The notes under the pieces were generated by a model that saw nothing but the letters and a program-made list of their open reading frames with translations, was not told where the DNA came from and did not search any database. Shown piece by piece: positions 1-8,275 of a stretch of 64,000 nt of DNA; position 1 is the stretch's first letter, and each line of letters opens with the position of its first letter. This DNA comes from Nonomuraea thailandensis (GTDB taxonomy: Bacteria > Actinomycetota > Actinomycetes > Streptosporangiales > Streptosporangiaceae), in NCBI RefSeq assembly GCF_024172165.1, contig NZ_JAMZEB010000002.1, positions 6,221,501-6,285,500 on the forward strand, in the 5' to 3' direction. Position numbers and translations under genes: made by a program.

Positions 1-1107
1 CACCCCGCCGAGCAGGGCGCCCAGGGGGAACAGGCCCATCATGAGGAAGCGCATGGTGGCGTTGACCCGGCCGAGCATGCGCTCGGGGCACAGGCGCTGG
101 CGCAGGCTGACGTTCGTGACGGCGTACACGATCTGGCCGAGCTCGCCCGCCGCCGTGCCGGCCACCAGCAGCGCCACCGCCCAGCCCGGCTGCGCCAGGG
201 GGCCGAGCAGCCCGACGGGGCCCGTGACGGCCAGGGACAGCCAGATGACGCGGGCCGAGCCCACACGGCGGGCCAGGCGCGGCGTGAGGGCCGCGCCGGC
301 CAGGGCGGCGAGCGAGCCGGCCGCGAGCACCAGCCCGATCGCGCCGGGTGCGAGGCCGAGCGTGCGGACCATGAAGACGAAGCTCGCCGCCGAGGCGATC
401 GCGAACGAGAAGTTGCCGGCGGCGCTGGTGATCGCCGTCGCACGCAGGACCCTGGTCCTGGCGACGAACGCCAGCCCCTCCCCGACCTCCGCGACGAGGC
501 TGCCCTGCCGGGGCCGCGGGGGCGGCTCGGGAGCCCTGATGGCCAGCAGCGACGCGGCCGAGACGGCGAACGTGACGGCCTGGGCGAGCACGACGTTCGC
601 GGCGCCGAGCACGGTGACGGCCCAGCCTCCGGCGCCGGGCCCGGCCACCTGGCCGCAGGCGCGGACGGTCTCCATCGCCGCGTTGCCGTGGAGCAGGCCG
701 GCCCGGCCGACCACGGACGGCAGGTAGCTCTGGTAGCCGACGTCGAAGAAGACCCTGGCCACGCCGGCCAGCAACGAGACGATCATGAGCTGCGCGATGG
801 TCAGCGTCCCGAGGAACGCGGCGAGCGGGATCGTGGCCAGCAGCGCCGCGCGGGCCGCATCGGCGGCGACGAGCAGGGGGCGGCGGCGCCGGCGGTCGAT
901 CCACGCGCCGGCGGGCAGGCCGATCAGCGCGAACGCGACCGTCCCCGAGGCGGTGACGAGGCCGAGCTGCAGGGGTGAGGCGTCGAGGGTCACGACGGCG
1001 AGCAGCGGAATCGCCACGCCGCTGACCTGGGTGCCCAGCTGGGTGGTGGTCTGGCCGAGCAGGAGCAGCCGGAAGTCGCGCCGGTGGAACGGCGAACGGC
1101 TGGACAT
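1..1107 (-). CDS. MFS transporter (EntS/MFS_3-like), 3' end outside window
   Basis: A drug or siderophore exporter of the major facilitator superfamily, in the inner membrane. The gene reads leftwards and runs off the window: 369 codons are visible and there is no stop. The N-terminus has a short basic stretch (FHRRDFRLLL), then hydrophobic helices, the family motif LPAGAWIDRRRRRP between helices 2 and 3, and a second-half GRVNATMRFL motif typical of this subgroup. ATG at 1107 is chosen because GGAGG lies just upstream (minus strand GGAGGCTCCCAGATG). It stands alone behind its own promoter. The substrate cannot be read from the sequence. Confidence 0.85.
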   Translation of the reverse strand, partial: MSSRSPFHRRDFRLLLLGQTTTQLGTQVSGVAIPLLAVVTLDASPLQLGLVTASGTVAFALIGLPAGAWIDRRRRRPLLVAADAARAALLATIPLAAFLGTLTIAQLMIVSLLAGVARVFFDVGYQSYLPSVVGRAGLLHGNAAMETVRACGQVAGPGAGGWAVTVLGAANVVLAQAVTFAVSAASLLAIRAPEPPPRPRQGSLVAEVGEGLAFVARTRVLRATAITSAAGNFSFAIASAASFVFMVRTLGLAPGAIGLVLAAGSLAALAGAALTPRLARRVGSARVIWLSLAVTGPVGLLGPLAQPGWAVALLVAGTAAGELGQIVYAVTNVSLRQRLCPERMLGRVNATMRFLMMGLFPLGALLGGV

Positions 1108-1170
1108 CTGGGAGCCTCCAGGGAGTGCGGTGGGTGGCCAAGCCCCACCCGCAGCTCCGGAAGCGTCGCC

Positions 1171-1210
1171 AGGGGTGGGGCACGTTACCGGCCCCCACCC
1201 CTCCCGTCAA
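1171..1210 (-). promoter_or_regulatory. Promoter of the MFS gene with an inverted repeat around the -10
   Basis: On the minus strand there is a -35 TTGACG (1205-1210), a 17-nt spacer and a -10 TAACGT (1182-1187), about 70 nt before the ATG. A perfect 10-bp inverted repeat, AGGGGTGGGG (1171-1180) and CCCCACCCCT (1193-1202), brackets the -10. This is the usual geometry of a repressor operator. The hexamers and repeat are seen; repression is inferred. No regulator gene is adjacent within the window. Confidence 0.6.
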
Positions 1211-1476
1211 CCAGCGCACCCCACACCCCTGATCACCCGGCCCACCGGCACCGCTGATCAGGCCTACCCGACCTCGCGCCCAAGGCCACCGGCCGGCCGC
1301 CCCGGCGTCGGGGCGCGTTGGCAGGCAGAAGCCCGCCCCGTCTCGGGCCGCGCATGCCAGCGCGGCTCCCCGCTTCATGCGGGAGGCCGTGGACAGGGAT
1401 CGTGATCAGCAGGCGGCGCTCAGCCGAGCCGGTCGCGTCCAGCGCTCAGCCGGCCCCTCCGCGCTCGGCACTGGAC

Positions 1477-1523
1477 CGACCGTTGCGCGACCGGCGCACA
1501 AGCGACCGTTGCGCGACCGGCGC
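1477..1523. repeat. Two 21-bp direct repeats after the Ada-like gene
   Basis: CGACCGTTGCGCGACCGGCGC occurs at 1477-1497 and again at 1503-1523, spacing 26. The second copy touches the stop of the gene ending at 1524. The rest of the gap (1211-1476) shows no convincing gene, RNA or terminator. Confidence 0.6.
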
Positions 1524-3638
1524 TCAGCCGACCGTCTCGCGGTCGTGCTGGCACACCGAGCAGCTCGTCAGCCCGGCAGCCTCGGCCGCGGCCAGCGTCA
1601 TCGTCTCCACGCCGGTCTCACCCGCGCCCCGGATCAACGGGCAGGCGGTGCTGTGGTAGCGGCGGGTGCCGACGATGACCTTCACCGTGCCCGGCCGCTC
1701 GCCCTTGCCGCCGCCGGTGCCTCCCTTGCCGGGCTCGTCGCCCTTACCGGCCGCGCCGCCCGTGGGGCTCTCCGCGCTGTGCGGCGGCTCCCCCTTGGCG
1801 ACCCCGGACTTGGGCGCAGGCGGCCGCTCGGATGTGGTCTTCCCGGGGACGGCGGCGGGCTTGGCGGCCGAGGGCTTGGCCGGAGCACCCGGAGGCAGCG
1901 GCCCCTTGGGCTTGGCCGTCGACTCGGCCGAGGATGCGGGCCGCTCGTGCAGGATCGCGGTCTCCCCGGACGACGGCGACTCCTCACCAGCCCCGGACGG
2001 ACGCTTGGCGCCACCACCCGTCGGCTCGACAGGCATCCCGGACGCGGTCACCCGCGGCTGCGGCGCCGTCGCGGGCCCCGACACGTCATCGTCCTCGACA
2101 CGCCTGCCCGCCGGCCCGCCCTTACCGGCGGCCGTCTGAGGCTCACCGCTGGGAGTCTGAGGCTTGCCACCCGAGGTCTGAGGCTTGCCACCGGCCGTCG
2201 GGCTCTTCGCGCCCTCGGCCGGAGCCTTCGCGCCGGCCGCTGGAGTCTTCGCGCCGGCGCTCTCCGGCTTGGCATCGGGCGTCTGCGGCTTGCCACCCGC
2301 CTGCCCCGCACCGGCACCGGGCCGCTCGGACGTGCCGTTGGCCTGCCCGGGCCTGCTCTCGGCCTTCGCACCCGGCTGCCCGGGCCTGGCTCCGGACGCC
2401 GAACCGGCCTGCCCCGGCCTCGCGCCGGCCTGCCCGGGCCTCGGGTCGGAGGTCGAACCGGCCTGCCCCGGCCTCGCGCCGGCCTCCCCGGACCTCACAC
2501 CCGGCGTCGTGCCGGACTGCGCGGGCCTGCTCTCGGGCTTGGCACCCGGCTGCCCGACCGCGGGCTTCGTGCCCGGCTGCCCGGCCACGGGCTTGGCGCC
2601 CGGCCCGCCCGGCTGCTCGGGACTGCGGGTGGTGGCGGCGGGCCGCTGGGGCTTGCCCACCGGCCGGGGGTTGCCCGGCGACGTCTCCGTCTCGTCGGAG
2701 GAGGAGGAAGAGGAAGAGGAAGAAGGCTCGTCCGGGCCCGGACCGGGCTCACCGGAGGAGGAGCCGGCCTGGCGCGCGAAGGGCGGCGGCCGGAAGTAGG
2801 AAGTCTGTGCGTCGTCCGCCTGCTCGTCATCCGAGCCGGGCTCGGGGGCGGCGGACGGAGAGGTGGCCTTGGCCTGGCCCGCGGGGGCGGCGGAGGGGCG
2901 GCCGAACCACCCGGTGGCGCCTTCCTCCTCGTGGGAGGCGGCAGGCTCCGGGCTGGGGGTGGAAGCCTTCGTGTCGGGCTTCGGCGGGGCGACCGGCGGA
3001 CGTACGTCGCGGGTCTCCGCGGAGGTCTCGGCCCGGCTCGCCGTGGGAACGTCGGCGGCGGGGCCGGGGGTGACGGCGGGCTCGGGGTCGGCGGCAGGCG
3101 GTAGCTGCCGCCCGCCGAGCGCTGCGTCCGGAAGGCACGCCGTGCAGGGCGTGAAGCCCTCCTCGCGCGCCTCTTCGTGGGTGAGCTCCTCGTGATCCCG
3201 GCCGATCAGCTGCCTGCAGCCCGGCACGTGGTAGCGCTTGCGCCCGGGGATCACCAGCACGATCGCATCCGGCGAGATGCCGGTCGGCGCGGGCCTGCGC
3301 GGGACGGGGCCCGGTGCGGTCGCCGTACGCTGCGGCGCGTGGGGATGCGCCTGCGGAGGCTGCCGCGGCTGCGGGTGCTGCGGGTGAACCATCGGAGCGG
3401 TCTGGTTGTACGGCGGCGCGGACGGCATGAGCCCCTTCGGGGGGGTGGCCGGCGCAGCGGCCTGCCCACCTCCGGGAAAAAGCTCGTTCCGCCGCAGGAA
3501 CGCCCCGATCACCAGGAACAGCGCGGACAGCACGCTGACCACGATGGACCACATGATCAGGAACGGCTTCGCCAGTACGAAGCCCGCGATCAGCAGAACC
3601 ACTGCCGCGAGCACCAAACCAGCACTGATAAGGATCAC
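1524..3638 (-). CDS. Two-TM protein with two Ada-like metal-binding motifs and a long disordered linker
   Basis: No known function. Two hydrophobic helices fill residues 1-47. A motif follows with H137, C141, C165 and C168 in the context KRYHVPGCRQL...FTPCTACLPD. About 480 residues rich in Pro, Gly, Lys and Ala come next, including a run of nine Ser and repeated PGQAG, GKPQT and GAK units. The extreme C-terminus repeats the motif as RRYHSTACPL...LTSCSVCQHD (H662, C666, C693, C696). The YHxxxC...CxxC pattern resembles the Ada zinc site, so metal binding is inferred. GTG at 3638 is the first start before the helices. The gene lies 41 nt after divIVA on the same strand, suggesting an envelope role. 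Confidence 0.7.
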   Translation of the reverse strand: MILISAGLVLAAVVLLIAGFVLAKPFLIMWSIVVSVLSALFLVIGAFLRRNELFPGGGQAAAPATPPKGLMPSAPPYNQTAPMVHPQHPQPRQPPQAHPHAPQRTATAPGPVPRRPAPTGISPDAIVLVIPGRKRYHVPGCRQLIGRDHEELTHEEAREEGFTPCTACLPDAALGGRQLPPAADPEPAVTPGPAADVPTASRAETSAETRDVRPPVAPPKPDTKASTPSPEPAASHEEEGATGWFGRPSAAPAGQAKATSPSAAPEPGSDDEQADDAQTSYFRPPPFARQAGSSSGEPGPGPDEPSSSSSSSSSDETETSPGNPRPVGKPQRPAATTRSPEQPGGPGAKPVAGQPGTKPAVGQPGAKPESRPAQSGTTPGVRSGEAGARPGQAGSTSDPRPGQAGARPGQAGSASGARPGQPGAKAESRPGQANGTSERPGAGAGQAGGKPQTPDAKPESAGAKTPAAGAKAPAEGAKSPTAGGKPQTSGGKPQTPSGEPQTAAGKGGPAGRRVEDDDVSGPATAPQPRVTASGMPVEPTGGGAKRPSGAGEESPSSGETAILHERPASSAESTAKPKGPLPPGAPAKPSAAKPAAVPGKTTSERPPAPKSGVAKGEPPHSAESPTGGAAGKGDEPGKGGTGGGKGERPGTVKVIVGTRRYHSTACPLIRGAGETGVETMTLAAAEAAGLTSCSVCQHDRETVG

Positions 3639-3679
3639 AGGGGGCTCTTTCGAGTGTCAGGTCCTAGTGACCCGCTACT

Positions 3680-4558
3680 TTACCGGCGGTCGTTGTGCGG
3701 ACCGTCACCGCCGGGGAAGGCGCCCTGCGGAGCCTCGCCACCGAACGGGCTCGGACCACCGGGAAGAGGCTGCTGGCCACCCTGAGGCACGGCGTGCGAC
3801 ATGGCGGGAGCCTGACCCTGCGGACCACCGGACATCACCGGGAAGCCACCGCTGCCCTCGGCGGAGACGTTCAGCTCGGCGAGCTGGTTCTCCAGGTAGA
3901 GCTTGAGGCGGCTGCGGTACTCGCGCTCGAAGCTGCGCAGCTCCTCGACCTTGCGCTCGAGCTCGTCACGGGTCTGCACCAGCGAGCCCATGGCCTGGCG
4001 GTGACGCTCCTGCGCGTCGCGCTCGAGCGTCTCGGCACGGGCGCGGGCGTCGCCGATGACCTGCTCGGCCTGGCGGCGGGCCTTGGTGAGGATCTCGTCG
4101 GCCTCGCGGCGGGCGCGGGTGACCGTCTCGTCCGCCTCCCGGCGGGCGTCGGAGATCGCCTGGTCGGCGGTCTGCTGGGCGAGCGCGAGCACGCGGGCCG
4201 CGGTGTCCATGTTGTCCTCGGCGGGAGGCATGCTCATCGCCACGGGGACCGGCGGCTGCTGCTGCATCGGCGGCGGCTCGGGGGCCCGCATGGGCTCCGG
4301 CTGCGGCGGCGCCATCATCTCGGGCTTGGGCTGCTCCTGGACCGGGGCGGAGGCCATGGGCATGTTCATGCCGCCCGGCACCTTCCCGCGCAGGCACTCG
4401 GCCAGCTTGGCGCGGAGCTCCTCGTTCTCTTGGATCAGGCGGTCGAGCTCAGCCTCCACCTCGTCGAGGAAGGCGTCGACCTCTTCCTCGTCGTAGCCCG
4501 GCCGCAGCCGGGTGGTACTGAACTGCTTGTTCCGCACATCAGCGGGCGTCAGCGGCAT
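3680..4558 (-). CDS. divIVA: DivIVA/Wag31 polar growth coiled-coil protein
   Basis: DivIVA marks cell poles and septa by sensing membrane curvature and directs polar wall growth in actinobacteria. The N-terminal lipid-binding domain is intact (MPLTPADVRNKQFSTTRLRP, then GYDEEEVDAFLDEVEAELDRL). A Met/Pro/Gln-rich linker covers about residues 58-115. A long coiled coil of Arg/Glu/Ala heptads follows to about residue 240, and the tail is Gly/Pro/Gln-rich. Length 292 aa fits Streptomyces-type DivIVA. AAGGAG lies 9 nt before the ATG. It ends the dcw run after yggT, which is the usual actinobacterial order. Confidence 0.95.
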   Translation of the reverse strand: MPLTPADVRNKQFSTTRLRPGYDEEEVDAFLDEVEAELDRLIQENEELRAKLAECLRGKVPGGMNMPMASAPVQEQPKPEMMAPPQPEPMRAPEPPPMQQQPPVPVAMSMPPAEDNMDTAARVLALAQQTADQAISDARREADETVTRARREADEILTKARRQAEQVIGDARARAETLERDAQERHRQAMGSLVQTRDELERKVEELRSFEREYRSRLKLYLENQLAELNVSAEGSGGFPVMSGGPQGQAPAMSHAVPQGGQQPLPGGPSPFGGEAPQGAFPGGDGPHNDRR

Positions 4559-4663
4559 TTTTTGGTCTCCTTGGCGCGCTTGGAGTCTGTCCGGAGGACG
4601 GTAACCCGAATCACCTCAGCGCGGACACGAGTTGGATCACGACCGGCGCCCCACAGGCACCGT

Positions 4664-4957
4664 TCATCGCGGACCGAGCGATCCGGCGATCTGAATCAAG
4701 ATCAGGACCACGATGAACAGGACAGTGAAGCTTAGGTCAAAGGCCACCGTACCCAACCGGAGCGGAGGAATGAAACGGCGGAGGAACTTGAGGGGTGGGT
4801 CAGTTGCGGTGTATGTGGCCTCCGCCAGCACCAGGACGACACCGGAAGGCCGCCACTGGCGGGCGAACGCCTGCACCGTCTCAAAGATCATCCTGCCGAT
4901 GAGCAGCACCAAGTAGAGAGACAGGACAACGACCAAGATCCCACCGATGATCTCCAC
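4664..4957 (-). CDS. yggT: YggT family integral membrane protein
   Basis: A 97-residue membrane protein of the YggT family (CCB3/YggT). Two hydrophobic segments are visible, about residues 4-25 and 70-93. The conserved central stretch TATDPPLKFLRRFIPPLRLG lies between them. Family members are linked to cell shape and to cofactor or membrane protein assembly, but no biochemical role is settled. Position between sepF and divIVA is standard for actinobacteria and Firmicutes and supports a division-related role. Confidence 0.9.
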   Translation of the reverse strand: MEIIGGILVVVLSLYLVLLIGRMIFETVQAFARQWRPSGVVLVLAEATYTATDPPLKFLRRFIPPLRLGTVAFDLSFTVLFIVVLILIQIAGSLGPR

Positions 4958-5037
4958 GGCCCGGCCGCGCCTCCACTTCTGATGTGCCCGCCCGGCCTCG
5001 GCGAGACCGGGTTGGGTCCGATAGGCATACAGAGACT

Positions 5038-5538
5038 CTAACTCTGATTGAAGAACCCGCGTTCCGCGATTCGAGCCTTGTCCTCGGCAGTCACCTCGAC
5101 ATTGGCAGGGGACAACAGGAACACCTTGTTGGTAACACGTTCAATGCTGCCGTGTAGGCCAAAGACCAGACCTGCCGCGAAATCAACGAGCCGTTTGGCG
5201 TCACTGTCAACCATCTCGGTCAGGTTCATGATGACCGGGGTGCCGTCGCGGAAGTGCTCTCCGATGGTGCGGGCCTCGTTGTACGTGCGGGGGTGCAGGG
5301 TGGTGATGCGGGCCAGATCGGTCGTGCGGCGTTCCAGGATCGTCGTGGTGGGCCTCGGTGCGGGCGCCCCGGCGTCGGGCTCGTCCTCGCGCTCCTGGAC
5401 CGCCACGGCACGCTCCTCGCCGGGCCGCTGCACCTCGTCGTCGTAGGTGTAGTCGTCGGTGTAGGTCTCGTACCTCTCGTAGCGGTCGTCCTCCACGAGA
5501 CCGAGGTAGACCGCCATCTTGCGCATCGCGCCGGCCAT
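5038..5538 (-). CDS. sepF: SepF, membrane anchor and cross-linker of FtsZ
   Basis: SepF ties FtsZ filaments to the membrane, replacing FtsA, which is absent here as in other actinobacteria. The 166-residue protein has an N-terminal amphipathic stretch (MRKMAVYLGLVEDD), an acidic Tyr/Asp/Glu linker to about residue 65, and the globular SepF domain (TTLHPRTYNEARTIGEHFRD, VIMNLTEM, RLVDFAAGLVFGL, VFLLSPANVEV). ATG at 5538 has AGGAGG 11 nt upstream; an in-frame ATG four codons later (5526) is possible. Confidence 0.95.
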   Translation of the reverse strand: MAGAMRKMAVYLGLVEDDRYERYETYTDDYTYDDEVQRPGEERAVAVQEREDEPDAGAPAPRPTTTILERRTTDLARITTLHPRTYNEARTIGEHFRDGTPVIMNLTEMVDSDAKRLVDFAAGLVFGLHGSIERVTNKVFLLSPANVEVTAEDKARIAERGFFNQS

Positions 5539-5676
5539 CGCTACGTCGTCCTCCTGCTCATGGTCGCACTCGCTCGGGCCCGTCGCCGTGTCCGAGGCGG
5601 TAGCCGTACCCCCTTGGAGCTCACCGCTGATCGACCTCTACTTGGTCATGGGCCTGAAGACCCACTTGAGGGGACA

Positions 5677-6369
5677 TTACCTGACGAAGGGCTTGCGACG
5701 ACCGAGCAACGCCGTACCGACCCGCACGTGTGTCGCGCCGTAGGCGATGGCCTCCGTGAGGTCCTCGCTCATCCCGGCCGAGATCATGGTGGCGCGCGGG
5801 TGCTGCTCCTGGAGGCGCAGCGCCAGTTCGCGCAGCCGGGCGAAGGCCTTGGCGGGCTCCTCGCCCAGCGGCGCCACCGCCATGACGCCGCCCAGCCACA
5901 CGCCCTCGGTCAGCGCGATCTCGTCGGCGAGCTCCAGCAGGCCGGCGGGGGCCACGCCGCCCCTGGCGGGATCGTCGTCGAGCGAGACCTGCACCAGGCA
6001 GCCGACCCGGCGGCCCTGGCGCACGGCCTCGCCGCTGATGGCCTCCACCAGCCTGACCCGGTCGACGGAGTGGATCACGTCGGCGTAGCCGACCACGGAG
6101 CGCACCTTGTTGGTCTGCAACTGGCCGACGAAGTGCCAGGTCAGCGGGAGGCCGGTGAGCTCGTGCGCCTTGGGGGCGGCCTCCTGGTCGCGGTTCTCGC
6201 CGACGTCGCGCACGCCCAGCTCGGCCAGGATGCGCACGTCCTCGGCCGGACGCGTCTTGGTGACGGCGATCAGCGTGACCTCGCCCCGGTCGCGGCCCAC
6301 CGCGTGGCACGCCGCGGTGATGCGCGCGTCGACCTCGGCGAGACCGGCGGCGATCTCGTCCCTTCTCAC
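5677..6369 (-). CDS. yggS: YggS/YlmE family PLP-binding protein (PLP homeostasis)
   Basis: A 230-residue alanine-racemase-fold protein that binds pyridoxal phosphate without a known reaction and buffers cellular PLP. The PLP lysine lies in LIAVTKTRPAEDV near residue 36. Other family blocks are GENRDQEAAPKAHEL, WHFVGQLQTNKVR, and SAGMSEDLTEAIAYGATHVRVGTALLG near the C-terminus. It follows ftsZ directly. Many actinobacteria have a pgeF (YfiH/laccase-domain) gene between ftsZ and this gene; the 112-nt gap here has no room for one. Confidence 0.93.
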   Translation of the reverse strand: MRRDEIAAGLAEVDARITAACHAVGRDRGEVTLIAVTKTRPAEDVRILAELGVRDVGENRDQEAAPKAHELTGLPLTWHFVGQLQTNKVRSVVGYADVIHSVDRVRLVEAISGEAVRQGRRVGCLVQVSLDDDPARGGVAPAGLLELADEIALTEGVWLGGVMAVAPLGEEPAKAFARLRELALRLQEQHPRATMISAGMSEDLTEAIAYGATHVRVGTALLGRRKPFVR

Positions 6370-6481
6370 GTGACTCTTCCCCTCCCCCTCACTTCGGGTG
6401 TCCTCGCCGGCACCCCGTACGCACGACGGCGCCGCTCCCGTGTCCCTGTGGGGAGCGGCGTCAGGCGCGGGTACTTGACGG

Positions 6482-7939
6482 CTACTTGAGGAAGTCGGGA
6501 ACGTCGAGTTCCTCTTCCTGCTCCTCGAAGATCACCCGAGGACGTTTGGGGGGCTCCGACATGCGGGAGGTGATGGGCGTGGGCGGGTTGGCGGGCTCGG
6601 GCGCGGGCCGGGGGATCGAGACGGGGCCGGACGGCTCGTCCGCGGGGTCGTCGCCGGGCCCGGTGTCACGCAGCGAGTCGCGCACCGTCTCGCGCACGGC
6701 CTCGCGGGGCACCTCGCGCACCGGCTCTACCGGGCGCACCGGCTCGGGCCGAGGCGGCTCGGGCCTGAACTCCGCGCGCGGCTCGGGACGGGGCTCGGGG
6801 CGCGGCTCGGGCCTGAACTCCGCGCGCGGCTCGGGACGGGGCTCAGGACGCACCTCAGGGCGCGGCGCGGGCGGCTCCGACTTCACGCTCGGGGCGGCCG
6901 CGCTCGGCCGCGGAGGCGAGACGGGAGCCGCGGCGGGCGGCGGCGCGGGCGCGCGGCCCACCGGGCGCGGCGCCTGCTTCTCCGCCGGCCCCGGCACGTC
7001 GTCGAAGCCCGCGGCGATCACGGTCACGCGCACCTCGTCGCCGAGGGCGTCGTCGATGACCGTGCCGAAGATGATGTTCGCGTCGGGCGCGGCGGCCATG
7101 GAGACGAGCTGGGCCGCCTCGTTGATCTCGAACAGGCCGAGGTCGGAGCCGCCCGCGATCGACAGCAGCACGCCGTGCGCGCCGTCGATGCTGGCCTCCA
7201 GCAGCGGGCTGGAGACGGCCATCTCGGCCGCCGCCACGGAGCGGTCGTCGCCGCGCGCGTGGCCGATGCCCATGAGGGCCGAGCCGGCGCCCGACATGAC
7301 CGACTTCACGTCGGCGAAGTCGAGGTTGATCAGACCAGGGGTGGTGATCAGGTCGGTGATGCCCTGGACACCGGACAGCAGCACCTGGTCGGCGGCCTTG
7401 AACGCGTCGAGCACGCTCACCTGCCGATCCGAGATCGACAGCAGCCGGTCGTTGGGGATCACGATGAGGGTGTCGACCTCGTCGCGCAGGGTCTCGATGC
7501 CGGCTTCCGCCTGCGACGCCCTGCGCCGTCCTTCGAAGCTGAAGGGCCTGGTCACGACACCGATGGTGAGCGCGCCGAGCGACCTGGCGATGTTGGCCAC
7601 GACGGGTGCGCCGCCCGTGCCCGTGCCGCCGCCCTCGCCCGCCGTGACGAAGACCATGTCGGCCCCCTTGAGGACCTCCTCGATCTCCTCACGGTGGTCC
7701 TCGGCGGCCTTACGGCCGACGTCGGGGTTGGCGCCCGCGCCCAGTCCGCGCGTGAGCTCGCGGCCCACGTCGAGTTTCACATCGGCGTCACTCATCAGCA
7801 GCGCCTGGGCGTCGGTGTTTATCGCGATGAACTCGACGCCCTTGAGTCCCTCTTCGATCATCCGGTTGACGGCGTTGACTCCGCCGCCGCCGATGCCGAC
7901 GACCTTGATGACCGCGAGGTAGTTCTGCGGTGCTGCCAC
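6482..7939 (-). CDS. ftsZ: FtsZ, tubulin-like cell division GTPase
   Basis: FtsZ polymerises with GTP into the Z-ring. The GTPase domain is complete: VKVVGIGGGGVNAVNRM, FIAINTDAQAL, the tubulin signature GEGGGTGTGGAPVVA, then the T7 loop NLDFADVKSVM. The conserved C-terminal peptide ends ELDVPDFLK. Between them is a linker of about 170 residues, long for the family, with Pro-Glu-Arg repeats. I prefer GTG at 7939 (VAAPQNYLAVIK, the normal family start, with GGAAAGG about 9 nt upstream). An in-frame ATG at 7972 adds 11 residues but has a poorly placed ribosome site. Confidence 0.97.
   Translation of the reverse strand: MAAPQNYLAVIKVVGIGGGGVNAVNRMIEEGLKGVEFIAINTDAQALLMSDADVKLDVGRELTRGLGAGANPDVGRKAAEDHREEIEEVLKGADMVFVTAGEGGGTGTGGAPVVANIARSLGALTIGVVTRPFSFEGRRRASQAEAGIETLRDEVDTLIVIPNDRLLSISDRQVSVLDAFKAADQVLLSGVQGITDLITTPGLINLDFADVKSVMSGAGSALMGIGHARGDDRSVAAAEMAVSSPLLEASIDGAHGVLLSIAGGSDLGLFEINEAAQLVSMAAAPDANIIFGTVIDDALGDEVRVTVIAAGFDDVPGPAEKQAPRPVGRAPAPPPAAAPVSPPRPSAAAPSVKSEPPAPRPEVRPEPRPEPRAEFRPEPRPEPRPEPRAEFRPEPPRPEPVRPVEPVREVPREAVRETVRDSLRDTGPGDDPADEPSGPVSIPRPAPEPANPPTPITSRMSEPPKRPRVIFEEQEEELDVPDFLK
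6755..6844 (-). repeat. 48-bp tandem repeat inside the ftsZ linker
   Basis: A 42-bp block at 6755-6796 recurs exactly at 6803-6844, period 48 bp or 16 codons. It encodes alternating RPEP, REP and AEFRPEP units of the disordered linker. Copy number could vary between strains. Confidence 0.75.
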
Positions 7940-8014
7940 GACGAGGGGCCTTTCCGCTCGTTGACTTGCCATTTCGGTGCGGATCGTCTCCGCTTTTTGT
8001 CAGTTCGGGTAACT

Positions 8015-8048
8015 CTCAACCTCAGGTTGAGATTTAGATTTATGTCAA
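8015..8048 (-). promoter_or_regulatory. ftsZ upstream region: palindrome and TTGACA box
   Basis: The 336-nt gap 7940-8275 between ftsQ and ftsZ has no gene and probably holds ftsZ promoters. On the minus strand a TTGACA (8043-8048) is followed by an A/T-rich stretch and by a perfect 17-nt palindrome, CTCAACCTGAGGTTGAG (8015-8031). The TCAACCT half-site occurs again inside the -35 area (8045-8051). A -10 at correct spacing is not obvious, so the promoter start is uncertain. The symmetry suggests a regulator site. Confidence 0.45.
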
Positions 8049-8275
8049 CCTGAGGATTGATACGGACAGTAGGAGTTACGCTCCAGGCGGGTCAACTAAC
8101 CGCGCCGCAAGCACGTCCGGCGTGTCGCGGGCTGTCCGTTTCGCTCCGCAGTCGCGCCTGGTGGCGGCCCTCCTTCGCCGAAAGTCCGGCTTACAGGCTC
8201 TCACGCCGCGGCCCCCGCCTCGCACAGGCTCGGCCATGCCCTTGCCCCTGAGTTGCCAGACCCTGACGATCACGA

